This document shows positions 48,786 to 57,675 of a DNA stretch of 64,000 nucleotides, piece after piece. Location of the stretch: contig NZ_FONV01000001.1 of assembly GCF_900113015.1 (NCBI RefSeq), positions 62,001 through 126,000 on the forward strand, written 5' to 3'. The notes beneath the pieces are model-generated. The model saw only the letters and a list, made by a program, of their open reading frames with translations. It had not been told where the DNA came from and searched no databases. Numbering within the stretch: the first letter of the stretch is position 1; each line of letters starts with the position of its first letter. This stretch comes from Actinoplanes philippinensis. Its GTDB lineage: Bacteria; Actinomycetota; Actinomycetes; Mycobacteriales; Micromonosporaceae. Position numbers and translations under genes: made by a program.

Positions 48786-50017
48786 GGTCCCGCCCCGCCC
48801 CGGGCGGCGACCTGCCGGAGCACCCCGACCGGCTGTGGCGCAACCCGGAGCCCAAGGCCTCCTACGACGTCATCGTCGTAGGAGGCGGCGGGCACGGCCT
48901 GGCCACCGCCTACTACCTGGCGAAGAACCACGGCATCACCGACGTGGCGGTGCTGGAGCGCGGCTGGCTGGCGGGTGGCAACATGGCCCGCAACACCACG
49001 ATCATCCGGTCCAACTACCTGTGGGACGAGAGCGCCGGCATCTACGAGCACTCGCTCAAGCTGTGGGAGAGCCTGGAGCAGGAGCTGGACTACCCGATCC
49101 TGTTCAGCCAGCGGGGTGTGCTCAACCTGGCGCACAGCCTGCAGGACGTGCGCGACAGCGTGCGGCGGGTGCACGCCAACCGGCTCAACGGGGTCGACGC
49201 CGAGTGGCTCGACCCGTCCCAGGTGCGGGAGATCTGCCCGATCGTCAACATCTCCCCGGACGTGCGCTACCCGGTGCACGGCGCGACCTACCAGCCGCGC
49301 GCGGGCATCGCCAAGCACGACTACGTGGCCTGGGGCTACGCCCGTGCCGCGGACGCGCTCGGAGTCGACCTGATCCAGAACTGCGAGGTGCAGGGACTGC
49401 GGGTGAGCAACGGCCGGGTCACCGGGGTGCACACGAACCTCGGCGACATCGGCGCGGGAAAGGTGGCGCTGAGCGCGGCCGGGCACACCTCGGTGGTGGC
49501 CGCCACCGCCGGGATCGACCTGCCGCTGCAGAGCCACCCGCTGCAGGCGCTCGTCTCCGAACTGCTGGAGCCGGTGCACCCGACGGTGGTCATGTCGAAC
49601 GCCGTGCACGTCTACGTCAGCCAGGCGCACAAGGGCGAGCTGGTGATGGGCGCCGGCATCGACACCTGGAACGGGTACGGCCAGCGCGGCGCGTTCCACA
49701 TCATCGAACGGCAGATGTCGGCCGCGCTGGAGCTGTTCCCGGTCTTCGCGCGGGCGCACGTGCTGCGGACCTGGGGCGGCATCGTCGACGTCACCCCGGA
49801 CGCCTCCCCGATCGTCGGCCTCTCGCCGGTGGAGAACCTCTACCTGAACTGCGGGTGGGGCACCGGCGGGTTCAAGGCGACCCCGGGCGTCGGCTGGTGT
49901 TACGCGCACACCGTGGCGCACGGCGAGCCCCATCCGCTGAACGCGCCGTTCAGTCTGGAGCGCTTCGTCACCGGCGCTCTCGTCGACGAGCACGGCGCCG
50001 CCGCGGTCGCCCACTGA
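48770..50017 (+). CDS. soxB: sarcosine oxidase beta subunit
   Basis: A 415-residue FAD subunit of heterotetrameric sarcosine oxidase, oxidising sarcosine to glycine with O2. [40 protein letters not shown] and [20 protein letters not shown] match SoxB closely. GTG 48770 lies inside the end of the binding protein gene (16-base overlap); a start further back is unlikely. The substrate-binding flavoprotein here works with the SoxA, D and G subunits encoded next. Confidence 0.93.
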   Translation: MAGPVGSRPAPGGDLPEHPDRLWRNPEPKASYDVIVVGGGGHGLATAYYLAKNHGITDVAVLERGWLAGGNMARNTTIIRSNYLWDESAGIYEHSLKLWESLEQELDYPILFSQRGVLNLAHSLQDVRDSVRRVHANRLNGVDAEWLDPSQVREICPIVNISPDVRYPVHGATYQPRAGIAKHDYVAWGYARAADALGVDLIQNCEVQGLRVSNGRVTGVHTNLGDIGAGKVALSAAGHTSVVAATAGIDLPLQSHPLQALVSELLEPVHPTVVMSNAVHVYVSQAHKGELVMGAGIDTWNGYGQRGAFHIIERQMSAALELFPVFARAHVLRTWGGIVDVTPDASPIVGLSPVENLYLNCGWGTGGFKATPGVGWCYAHTVAHGEPHPLNAPFSLERFVTGALVDEHGAAAVAH

Positions 50018-50033
50018 GACACGAGGACAACCC

Positions 50034-50276
50034 ATGATGCTCATCCCCTGCCCGTGGTGCGGGCCCCGCGACGAGTCCGAGTTCCACTACGGCGGGCAGG
50101 CCGGCGTCGCCTACCCGGCCGACCCGGCCGCCCTGTCCGACGAGGAGTGGGCGAGGTACCTGTTCTTCCGGGACAATCCGAAAGGGCCGTTCCGGGAGCG
50201 GTGGAGCCACAGCGCCGGGTGCCGTCGCTGGTTCAACCTGGTCCGCGACACGGTCACGAACGAGGTGCTCGGATGA
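50034..50276 (+). CDS. soxD: sarcosine oxidase delta subunit
   Basis: An 80-residue zinc-binding subunit. The N-terminal LIPCPWCGPRDESEFHYGG with its CxxC, and the later WSHSAGCRRWFN, give the Cys/His ligands known for SoxD. The first ATG is used; a second ATG follows directly. An ACGAGGAC site lies upstream. It ends within the soxA start (4-base overlap). Confidence 0.95.
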   Translation: MMLIPCPWCGPRDESEFHYGGQAGVAYPADPAALSDEEWARYLFFRDNPKGPFRERWSHSAGCRRWFNLVRDTVTNEVLG

Positions 50277-53026
50277 GCCAGGAGTTCCGCACCGCGCAGG
50301 GCGGGCTCGTCGACCGGGGGACGCCGCTGAGCTTCCGGTTCGACGGGCGCGAGTACCAGGGTTTCCGGGGTGACACCCTGGCGTCGGCGCTGCTGGCCAA
50401 CGGGGTGCTGCGGGTCGCCGACAGCCTCCGGCTCGGCCGGCCGCGCGGGATCTTCGCGGCCGGGATCGAGGAGCCGAACGCGATCGTGCAGATCGAGGAG
50501 CCGTTCCCGGAGCCGATGCTGACGGCCACCACCGTCGAGCTGTACGACGGTCTCGTGGCACGGTCGCTGCGCGGGCACGGGCGGCTCGCCGACCGTCCCG
50601 ACCCGGCCCGCTACGACTCCACGCACGCGCACTGCGACGTCCTCGTGATCGGCGGCGGCCCGGCCGGCCTGGCCGCGGCCGCCACCGCCGCGTCGTCGGG
50701 CGCCCGGGTGATCCTGCTCGACGACCAGCCCCGCCTCGGCGGCAGCCTGCTCGGCGCCGGCGAGCACCTGGACTGGGTCGACACCGTCGCCGCCGGGCTG
50801 GCCGCCGCGGACGAGACCCGGGTGCTGACCCGGACCACGGCGTTCGGCTACTACGACGACAACCACGTCGTCGCGGTCGAGCGGCGCACCAACCACCTCG
50901 GCGCGCTCGCCCCGGCGCACCTGTCGCGGGAGCGGGTCTGGCGGATCCGTGCCAGGCAGGTGGTGCTGGCGACCGGCGCGCACGAGCGGTCGCTCGCGTT
51001 CGCCGACAACGACCGGCCGGGCGTGATGCTGGCCGGGGCGGCGCGCACCTACGTGAACCGGTACGGCGTGCTGCCCGGCCGCCGGGCCGTGGTGCTGACC
51101 ACGAACGACAGCGCCTACGCGGCGGCCCGGGACCTGGCCGCGGCCGGGGTGGAGATCGCCGCGATCGCCGACCTGCGGCCCGGCGCGGACGGGTGGACGG
51201 TGGCCCGGGTGCACGGCGAGGAACGGGTGTCGGCGGTCGTCCTGCGGAACGAGGACGGGACCGAGCGGGAGGTCGACGCCGATCTGCTGCTCGTGTCCGG
51301 CGGGTGGAACCCGGTGGGCGCGCTGTACAGCCAGGCCGGCGGGCGTCTCGCCTACGACCCGGAGCTGGGCGCGTTCCGTCCGGACGGGAACTGCCGGCAG
51401 GCCCTCCTGGTAGCCGGGGCCGCGGGTGGCTCGTACGATATCGGGGTCTGCCTCGCCGAAGGCGCCGCAGCGGGTGAGCGCGCCGCGGACGCCGCCGGAT
51501 TCACCGCCCGCGCGATCGTCCTGCCGGAGACGCTGGACCCGGCCGGGACGCCGCCGGCCGCCGTCTGGACGCTGCCCGGCGGGGACGCGGCGACGCAGTT
51601 CGTGGACCTGCAGCGGGACGTGACGGTCGCCGATCTGGCCCGCGCGACCGGCACCGGGATGCGCTCGGCCGAGCACGTGAAGCGGTACACCACGGCCGGC
51701 ACCGCGCACGACCAGGGCAAGACCGGTGGCACGCTGACCAGCGGTGTCGTCGCCGAGCTGCTCGGTGTCGAGGTCGGCGCGCTGGGCACCACGACGTTCC
51801 GGCCGCCGTACGCGCCGGTGAGTTTCGCGGCGCTGGCCGGCCGCGACCGGGGCCTGCTCTTCGACCCGGTCCGGGTGACCGCGCTGCACGGCTGGCACGT
51901 CTCGCGCGGCGCGCTGTTCGAGAACGTCGGCCAGTGGAAACGGCCCTGGTACTACCCGCGCGACGGCGAGGACCTGAGCGCCGCCGTGCTGCGCGAGTGC
52001 CGGGCGGCCCGCGAGGGCGTGGCCATGATGGACGCCTCCACCCTCGGCAAGATCGACGTGCAGGGGCCGGACGCCGGTGAGTTCCTGGACCGGCTCTACA
52101 CCAACCTGATCAGCACGCTGAAACCCGGCGCCATCCGGTACGGCGTGATGTGCCGACCGGACGGGATGGTCTTCGACGACGGGACCGTCATCCGGCTGGC
52201 CGAGGAGCGGTTCCTGGTCACCACGACCACCGGCAACGCCGCCGCCGTCCTGGACTGGGTGGAGGAGTGGCTGCAGACCGAGTGGCCGCAGCTGCGGGTG
52301 CGGTGCACGTCGGTGACCGAGCAGTGGGCGACCGTCGCGCTGGTCGGCCCGCGCTCGCGCGAGGTGCTCGCCGCCGTCGCGCCCGGCCTGGACGTCAGCC
52401 GGGCCGGGTTCGGGTTCATGACGTGGCGGGACACCGAGGTCGCGGGCCTGCGTGCCCGGGTGTGCCGGATCAGTTTCTCCGGCGAGCTGGCCTACGAGAT
52501 CAACGTCAGCTGGTGGGACGCGCTCGCGCTGTGGGAGGCGCTGATCGAGGCCGGCTCGGCGCACGGGATCACGCCGTACGGCACCGAGACCATGCACGTG
52601 CTGCGCGCCGAGAAGGGCTACCCGATCATCGGCCAGGACACCGACGGCACTGTCACCCCGCACGACCTGGGGCTGGGCTGGGCGGTGTCGAAGAAGAAGG
52701 CCGACTTCATCGGCAAACGGTCCTTCAGCCGTACGGACACCGCGCGCCCCGGCCGCAAGCAGCTCGTCGGCCTGCTCCCGGACGGCGGCGAGCTGCTGCC
52801 GGAGGGCGCGCACCTGGTCACCGGCGCGCCGCAGCGGGTGCTCGGGCACGTCACCTCCTCGTACCGCAGCGCGGCTCTGGGCCGTACCTTCGCGCTCGCC
52901 CTGATCAGCGGCGGCCGGGACCTGATCGGACAGACGGTCTGGGCCACCCTCGACGACGGCCTGGCGCCGGTGACCGTCACCGGCTCCGTGCTCTACGACC
53001 CGGAAGGAACACGCCGTGACGGCTGA
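50273..53026 (+). CDS. soxA: sarcosine oxidase alpha subunit
   Basis: A 917-residue subunit. The N-terminus (about 15-95) is a ferredoxin-like 2Fe-2S-type fold (FDGREYQGFRGDTLASALLANG), here mostly without cluster cysteines as is usual in SoxA. A dinucleotide-binding domain (LVIGGGPAGLAAAATAASSG, near 125) follows, and the C-terminal third (from about 590) is a GcvT-like folate domain (VAMMDASTLGKIDVQGPDAGEF) where 5,10-methylene-tetrahydrofolate forms. Full length for the family. It overlaps soxG by 11 bases. Confidence 0.95.
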   Translation: MSQEFRTAQGGLVDRGTPLSFRFDGREYQGFRGDTLASALLANGVLRVADSLRLGRPRGIFAAGIEEPNAIVQIEEPFPEPMLTATTVELYDGLVARSLRGHGRLADRPDPARYDSTHAHCDVLVIGGGPAGLAAAATAASSGARVILLDDQPRLGGSLLGAGEHLDWVDTVAAGLAAADETRVLTRTTAFGYYDDNHVVAVERRTNHLGALAPAHLSRERVWRIRARQVVLATGAHERSLAFADNDRPGVMLAGAARTYVNRYGVLPGRRAVVLTTNDSAYAAARDLAAAGVEIAAIADLRPGADGWTVARVHGEERVSAVVLRNEDGTEREVDADLLLVSGGWNPVGALYSQAGGRLAYDPELGAFRPDGNCRQALLVAGAAGGSYDIGVCLAEGAAAGERAADAAGFTARAIVLPETLDPAGTPPAAVWTLPGGDAATQFVDLQRDVTVADLARATGTGMRSAEHVKRYTTAGTAHDQGKTGGTLTSGVVAELLGVEVGALGTTTFRPPYAPVSFAALAGRDRGLLFDPVRVTALHGWHVSRGALFENVGQWKRPWYYPRDGEDLSAAVLRECRAAREGVAMMDASTLGKIDVQGPDAGEFLDRLYTNLISTLKPGAIRYGVMCRPDGMVFDDGTVIRLAEERFLVTTTTGNAAAVLDWVEEWLQTEWPQLRVRCTSVTEQWATVALVGPRSREVLAAVAPGLDVSRAGFGFMTWRDTEVAGLRARVCRISFSGELAYEINVSWWDALALWEALIEAGSAHGITPYGTETMHVLRAEKGYPIIGQDTDGTVTPHDLGLGWAVSKKKADFIGKRSFSRTDTARPGRKQLVGLLPDGGELLPEGAHLVTGAPQRVLGHVTSSYRSAALGRTFALALISGGRDLIGQTVWATLDDGLAPVTVTGSVLYDPEGTRRDG

Positions 53027-53528
53027 CCGGAACTTCCGGAGGTCGCCCCTGCACGACCTCCGTGACCGTCTCGCCACCCTGAGCGGCGCGATCACCGTCA
53101 CCGAGACGCCGTTCCTGGCCCAGATCAACGTGCGGGCCTCCACCCCGCCGTCGTCACACCCCGGCGACGTGAACGTGCTGGCCCTCGGACCGGACGAGTT
53201 CCTCGTCGTCGGCCCGCCCGGCGCGGAGGACCGGCTGCTCGCGGAATACCGCGCACCGGGAGTGTCCGTTGTGGACGTCTCGGCGCAGCGAACCGCGCTC
53301 GATCTGAGCGGTCCGGCCGTCCGGGAGCTTCTCGCGTTCGGATGTTCGATCGATCTGCACCCACGCGTCTTCGCGATCGGCGACTGTGCACAGACCGTTC
53401 TGGCGCACACGCCCGTGGTGGTGCAGCGCCGCGAGTCCGGTTTCCGGATCCTGGTGCGGGCGTCCTTCGCCGCGCACCTCGCCGCCTGGATCCTCGACGT
53501 GAGCCCGGAACTCACCAGCGGTCACTGA
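53016..53528 (+). CDS. soxG: sarcosine oxidase gamma subunit
   Basis: A 170-residue small subunit related to the GcvT fold. RRSPLHDLRDRL at the start and VVDVSAQRTALDLSGPAVRELLAFGCSIDLHP in the middle match SoxG. The GTG start overlaps soxA. It is the last gene of the 40294-53528 operon and is followed by a hairpin. Confidence 0.92.
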   Translation: MTADRNFRRSPLHDLRDRLATLSGAITVTETPFLAQINVRASTPPSSHPGDVNVLALGPDEFLVVGPPGAEDRLLAEYRAPGVSVVDVSAQRTALDLSGPAVRELLAFGCSIDLHPRVFAIGDCAQTVLAHTPVVVQRRESGFRILVRASFAAHLAAWILDVSPELTSGH

Positions 53529-53561
53529 GAGCGCTCCCATATTACCGGCGGTAATGGGCGC
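53526..53561 (+). terminator. hairpin after soxG, overlapping a CebR-like box
   Basis: GCGC..CCAT..ATTACC pairs with GGTAAT-GGGCGC around GGC (53531-53561, two small bulges), a plausible terminator. It also contains the clean palindrome ATTACC-GGC-GGTAAT (53541-53555). TGAGAGCGCTCCCA at 53526-53539 differs by one base from the CebR operator consensus TGGGAGCGCTCCCA. Which role applies is uncertain. Confidence 0.5.
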
Positions 53562-53721
53562 AATGCACAAAGAGGTTGCACCATCGTAAATTTCGGTCCG
53601 CGGTGTTGACCATCAAGAAGGAAAAGAAGATTCTTGTCCGGCGATCACGGAAGATCGGATTTCCGACTCCGGGGGCGCCGCCTCGCGCTGCTTTCGATCC
53701 ACTTTGCTTAACAAACTTCAA

Positions 53722-53741
53722 CGATTCATTGTCGTGAATCG
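53722..53741 (+). promoter_or_regulatory. inverted repeat before conservon 2
   Basis: CGATTCA-N6-TGAATCG is a perfect 7-bp inverted repeat ending 26 bases before the cvnA start. The rest of the 239-base gap is unusually AT-rich (about 53560-53740) and probably holds the conservon 2 promoter, though no clear -35/-10 pair is evident. Confidence 0.4.
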
Positions 53742-53767
53742 ACTCGCGTGCCGGCCAGGACGGGGCC

Positions 53768-56206
53768 ATGCCGGCAGTCGACAGAGGAGCTGATCGCTTG
53801 TCCGTCCATGCCGAGGGCGCCGAGCTGTCCGAGCCGGCCGGTGACACCGCACCGGCCCCCGGCGCCCACGCAGGTGACAAGCAGGTCCTGAGCCACCGGA
53901 CCGGCGGCACGATCCGCCGGCGGGTGATCCGTACGCTGGCGCTGCCCGTCGCGACCACCCTGGTGCTGCTGACGATCGTGGCCGTCGGCGAGGTCGCCAA
54001 CTACCGCGAGGCGTCCGCCACCGCCCGGGCCGTGACCATCAACGTCGCCGTCCAGGAGCTGGTCCAGGACCTGCAGACCGAGCGTGGCCTGACCGCCGGT
54101 TACCTCGGCGGCAACGAGGGTTTCCGCGACGAGATGCTGCCCGCCCGGGACGCGGTCGACCTGAGCCGCAGCCAGCTCGAGCTGCTGATCGCCGACGGCG
54201 GCGACGTCGAGGACCGGGTGGCCGCCGCGGCCCGGCAGCTGGACGGTCTGACCGGTGTCCGCGCCGGCACCGACACCGGCTCCGGCAAGCGCGACGCCAC
54301 CTTCTCCTTCTACACCGCACGGATCGCCGACCTCGGCAACCTCGACTTCGACCTGGACAGCACCGGCGACGAGGAGCTGCGCCGCGGCGCGGCCGCCCTC
54401 GGATCGCTCAGCGACGCCAAGGAGGCCATCGCCCAGGAGCGCGCGTTCCTCAACGGCGTCTTCTCGGCCGGCGGCTTCAAGCAGGGCGAGTTCCTCCAGT
54501 TCGTCACCCAGCGGTCCACGAAGGACGCCGCGCTCAAGTCCTTCGACCGCTACGCCAACGACACCGAGCGGGCGTCCCGGCAGTACCTCTTCGATACCGG
54601 CCCGGCCCGTGAGGCGGCCTACTTCGAGCAGGTCGCCCTGCTCTCCGGCGACGGCCGATACCTGCAGGTCAACCCGCAGGCGTGGTGGTCGGCGCACACC
54701 ACGCTGCTGGACGACATGCTGCAGCTGGAACGGCACGTCGGCTCGGTCATCTCGGCCCGCGCCAACATCCTGGAGGACGAGGCCTCGGTCCGGATGGGCG
54801 TGCTGCTCGGCGCGGTGCTGCTGTGCCTGGCCGGCTCGATCTGGCTCGCCACCGTCGCGTCGCGGTCGGTGGCCCGGCCGCTGACCGTGCTGGCCGGCGA
54901 GGCGAACCGGCTGGCCGTGCAGCAGCTGCCGGAAGCCGTGCAGCGGGCGTCGGCCGGGGACGACACGGCGCCACCGCTGCCGGTGCTCGTGCCGCGCGGC
55001 GCCAGCATCGAGGTCCGGCTGGTGGCCGACGCGTTCGACCGGATCCAGGCCACGGCGTACGAGCTGGCGACCGAGCAGGCGGTGCTGCGGCGTACCACCG
55101 CCGAGTCGCTGGCCAACCTGGGCCGCCGCAACCAGAACCTGCTGCGCCGTCAGCTCGGCTTCATCACCAAGCTGGAGCGGGAGGAGTCGAACCCGACCGG
55201 CCTGGCCAACCTCTTCGAGCTCGACCACCTGGCCACCCGCATGCGGCGGAACGCGGAGAGCCTGCTGATCCTGGTCGGCGCGTCCAGCCCGCGGCAGCTG
55301 TCCGAGCCGCTGCTGGTCTCCGACGTGATCCGGGCCGCGGTCTCCGAGGTCGAGGAGTACCGCCGGGTCACGCTGCGCCGGGTGGACGACACCCTGGTCA
55401 ACGGCTCGACGGTCAGCGGCATCGCGCACATGCTGGCCGAGCTGATCGAGAACGGCCTGGCCTTCTCCCCGCCCGACGTGGACGTGGAGATCCACGGCCG
55501 CCGGATCGGCGACAACTATCTGATCGCCGTCAGCGACCAGGGCATCGGCATGACCGCCGCCGACATGGCGCGGGCCAACGAGCGTCTGCGCGGCGAGGGC
55601 GACTTCATCACCGCGCCGGCCCGGTTCCTCGGTCACTACGTGGTCGGCCGCCTGGCCCAGCAGATGGGCATCGAGGTGCAGCTCACGCCGTCGCCGGTGA
55701 CCGGTGTGACGGCCCGCATCACGCTGCCCGCCGACATCCTGGCCACCGCGCCGCCGGTCGGCGCACCGCCCCGGCCCGCGGCCCGGCCGGCGTCGTCGCC
55801 GTCCGCCCGCCAGATCACCGCGACCATCGAGCCACCCACCGTCGTCATGCCGGCGCCCCTGGCCGCCATGGAGACGTCCCCGATCCGGCCGCTGCAGTCG
55901 ACGGCGATCGAGTACGTGGTGCTGGACGACGCCCGCGCCACGCCGGCGACCCCGCCGCCACCGGCGCTGGAGGCCATGGAAAGCTTCACCCTCTCCGACG
56001 ACACGGCCCCACGGACCGCCAACGGCCTGCGCAAGCGCACCCCCCGAGCGCAGCGCGGCGGCCAGGCGCGCAAGACCGAGACCGCGGCGCCGACCGTGGA
56101 GAAGTCGAGGCCGATCAACGACTCGCCCGAGTCGGTTCGGGACCGGCTCAACGCGCTGCGTGGCGGCATCCAGCGTGGCAGTGCCGAAACAGCGGGGTTG
56201 TCGTGA
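53768..56206 (+). CDS. cvnA: conservon sensor histidine kinase-like protein CvnA (conservon 2)
   Basis: An 812-residue membrane protein. A 50-residue N-terminal tail precedes helix 1 (about 54-75); a nitrate/nitrite-sensor-type helical domain (LQTERGLTAGYLGG at its start) fills about 85-335, and helix 2 is at about 343-366. The kinase-like core has ELDHLATRMRRNAES, an N box near 556 (AELIENGLAFSPPD) and a G box (DQGIGM). The tail carries NGLRKRTPRA, paralleling NGLRRRVPGS in conservon 1. ATG 53768 is used; TTG 53798 is possible. Confidence 0.9.
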   Translation: MPAVDRGADRLSVHAEGAELSEPAGDTAPAPGAHAGDKQVLSHRTGGTIRRRVIRTLALPVATTLVLLTIVAVGEVANYREASATARAVTINVAVQELVQDLQTERGLTAGYLGGNEGFRDEMLPARDAVDLSRSQLELLIADGGDVEDRVAAAARQLDGLTGVRAGTDTGSGKRDATFSFYTARIADLGNLDFDLDSTGDEELRRGAAALGSLSDAKEAIAQERAFLNGVFSAGGFKQGEFLQFVTQRSTKDAALKSFDRYANDTERASRQYLFDTGPAREAAYFEQVALLSGDGRYLQVNPQAWWSAHTTLLDDMLQLERHVGSVISARANILEDEASVRMGVLLGAVLLCLAGSIWLATVASRSVARPLTVLAGEANRLAVQQLPEAVQRASAGDDTAPPLPVLVPRGASIEVRLVADAFDRIQATAYELATEQAVLRRTTAESLANLGRRNQNLLRRQLGFITKLEREESNPTGLANLFELDHLATRMRRNAESLLILVGASSPRQLSEPLLVSDVIRAAVSEVEEYRRVTLRRVDDTLVNGSTVSGIAHMLAELIENGLAFSPPDVDVEIHGRRIGDNYLIAVSDQGIGMTAADMARANERLRGEGDFITAPARFLGHYVVGRLAQQMGIEVQLTPSPVTGVTARITLPADILATAPPVGAPPRPAARPASSPSARQITATIEPPTVVMPAPLAAMETSPIRPLQSTAIEYVVLDDARATPATPPPPALEAMESFTLSDDTAPRTANGLRKRTPRAQRGGQARKTETAAPTVEKSRPINDSPESVRDRLNALRGGIQRGSAETAGLS

Positions 56207-56253
56207 CTGCTATCCCGAAATGGCCCCTTGGCAGCAACCTGGAAAGAAGAATG

Positions 56254-56679
56254 ATGAGCGTAGACACGTCGGCGGATCGGCACCAATTCAATTGGCTGCT
56301 CGGCAACTTCGTGCACCAGACGGACGGCGTGCGTGATGCCGTCGCGGTGTCCTCCGACGGCCTGCTGATCGCGAGCTCGGACGGGCTGAACCGGGCCGAG
56401 GCGGACCAGCTGGCCGCCATCGTCTCCAGCCTGGCCAGTCTCGCCCGCAGCGCCTCCCGGCGGTACGACTTCGACGGCCTCAAGCTCATCATGATCGAGA
56501 TGCATCGGGGTTTCCTGCTGGTCTCGGTCATCCGCGGCGGCAGCGTCCTCGGCGTGGTGGCCGGCAGCGAGTGCGATCTGGGCCTGGTCGGCTACGAGAT
56601 CTCACTGCTCGCCGACCGGTTCGGCGACCTGCTCACCCCGGCCCTGATCGCAGAGTCCCGGCAACACCTACCGCGATGA
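56254..56679 (+). CDS. cvnB: conservon roadblock/LC7 protein CvnB (conservon 2)
   Basis: A 141-residue roadblock-fold protein: FNWLLGNFVHQTDGVRDAVAVSSDGLLIASS and FLLVSVIRGGSVLGVVAGSECDLG parallel CvnB of conservon 1. GGAAAGAAG lies 7 bases before ATG 56254; the adjacent ATG 56251 is an alternative. The stop overlaps the cvnC start (ATGA). Confidence 0.92.
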   Translation: MSVDTSADRHQFNWLLGNFVHQTDGVRDAVAVSSDGLLIASSDGLNRAEADQLAAIVSSLASLARSASRRYDFDGLKLIMIEMHRGFLLVSVIRGGSVLGVVAGSECDLGLVGYEISLLADRFGDLLTPALIAESRQHLPR

Positions 56680-57092
56680 CCGGCCCGTCGTGGGGCTCCG
56701 AGCCCGAGATGATCCCGTACGCCGGCTCCCACCGGCCGTCCTCCGGGCTGCACTCGACCGACCCCGACGAGGACCCGGTGATCCGCCCGTTCATGCTCAC
56801 GAACGGGCGGACCCAGCCCCTGCAGGACGGGTTGCGGATCGAGACGTTGCTGCACGCGGCCCCGGCCGCGCTGTCGGCGCCGTTGCGCTTCGAGTCCCGG
56901 CGCATCGTCGAGCTCGCGCAGTCGCCGATGTCGGTCGCGGACCTGTCGGTGGCGTTGCGTGCGCCGCTCGGCGTGGTCCGGGTGATCGTGGCCGACCTGA
57001 TCACGCAGGGCTATCTGACCGTCCAGGAGTCGGTCGGTGAGCTCTCCACCAGTTTGATCGAAAGGATCAGGGACCGTGTCCGGGCGCTCTAG
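56676..57092 (+). CDS. cvnC: conservon DUF742 protein CvnC (conservon 2)
   Basis: A 138-residue DUF742 protein with the IRPFMLTNGRTQP hallmark near residue 36 and a winged-helix-like C-terminal part (PMSVADLSVALRAPLGVVRVIVADLITQGYLTV). It is 17 residues shorter than its conservon 1 counterpart, the difference lying in the N-terminal tail. It overlaps cvnB by 4 bases and cvnD by 17. Confidence 0.9.
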   Translation: MTGPSWGSEPEMIPYAGSHRPSSGLHSTDPDEDPVIRPFMLTNGRTQPLQDGLRIETLLHAAPAALSAPLRFESRRIVELAQSPMSVADLSVALRAPLGVVRVIVADLITQGYLTVQESVGELSTSLIERIRDRVRAL

Positions 57093-57675
57093 GGAGCCGT
57101 CGGCAGCGCACCCCGTCGCTGTCAAGATCGTTATCAGCGGTGGTTTCGGCGTCGGGAAGACCACGTTCGTGGGTGCCATCTCCGAGATCGAGCCACTGGT
57201 CACCGAGGCCGAGATGACCGAGCGGTCGATCGGCATCGACGACACCTCCGCGGTGTCCGGCAAGACCACCACGACCGTCGCCCTCGACTTCGGCCGGATC
57301 ACCCTCGACGACGCGCTGCTGCTCTACCTGTTCGGCACGCCCGGTCAGGACCGCTTCGCGTTCCTCTGGGACGACCTGGTCGACGGCGCGCTCGGGGCCA
57401 TCGTCCTGGTCGACACCCGGCGGATCGAGGACTCGTTCCCGGCCATCGACTACTTCGAGGAGCACGAGATCCCGTTCATCATCGGCATCAACCGCTTCAG
57501 CGGCGGGCAGCGTTTCCACCTGGAGGAGGTCCGCGACGCCCTCGGCGTCGGCGCCGGCCTGCCGCTGGTGGAGTGCGACGCCCGCGACCGCGAGTCGGTG
57601 AAGGGCGTGCTGGTGGCGCTCACCGAGGAGGTCCTGGCGAAGCGGGCCAGCCGGGAACGGGCGTCGGCGTGGTGA
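57076..57675 (+). CDS. cvnD: conservon small GTPase CvnD (conservon 2)
   Basis: A 199-residue Ras-like GTPase with P-loop GGFGVGKTTF (about 22-31), a TTTTVALDFG switch I segment and the FGTPGQDR G3 motif. The guanine-specificity motif reads INRFSG instead of NKxD, as in conservon 1. GTG 57076 lies inside cvnC. Unusually, its stop overlaps the start of a glycine-betaine-type binding protein gene (GTGA), which ties expression of that lipoprotein to the conservon. Confidence 0.92.
   Translation: MSGRSREPSAAHPVAVKIVISGGFGVGKTTFVGAISEIEPLVTEAEMTERSIGIDDTSAVSGKTTTTVALDFGRITLDDALLLYLFGTPGQDRFAFLWDDLVDGALGAIVLVDTRRIEDSFPAIDYFEEHEIPFIIGINRFSGGQRFHLEEVRDALGVGAGLPLVECDARDRESVKGVLVALTEEVLAKRASRERASAW

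Noticed and set aside
50111..53515. 1134-codon open frame on the minus strand
   Set aside because: It is antisense to soxA, soxD and soxG, which are unmistakable; long antisense frames are expected in DNA this GC-rich.
53541..53555. Riboswitch or attachment site around ATTACCGGCGGTAAT
   Set aside because: Only a short hairpin is visible, with no conserved riboswitch core, integrase or tRNA nearby.
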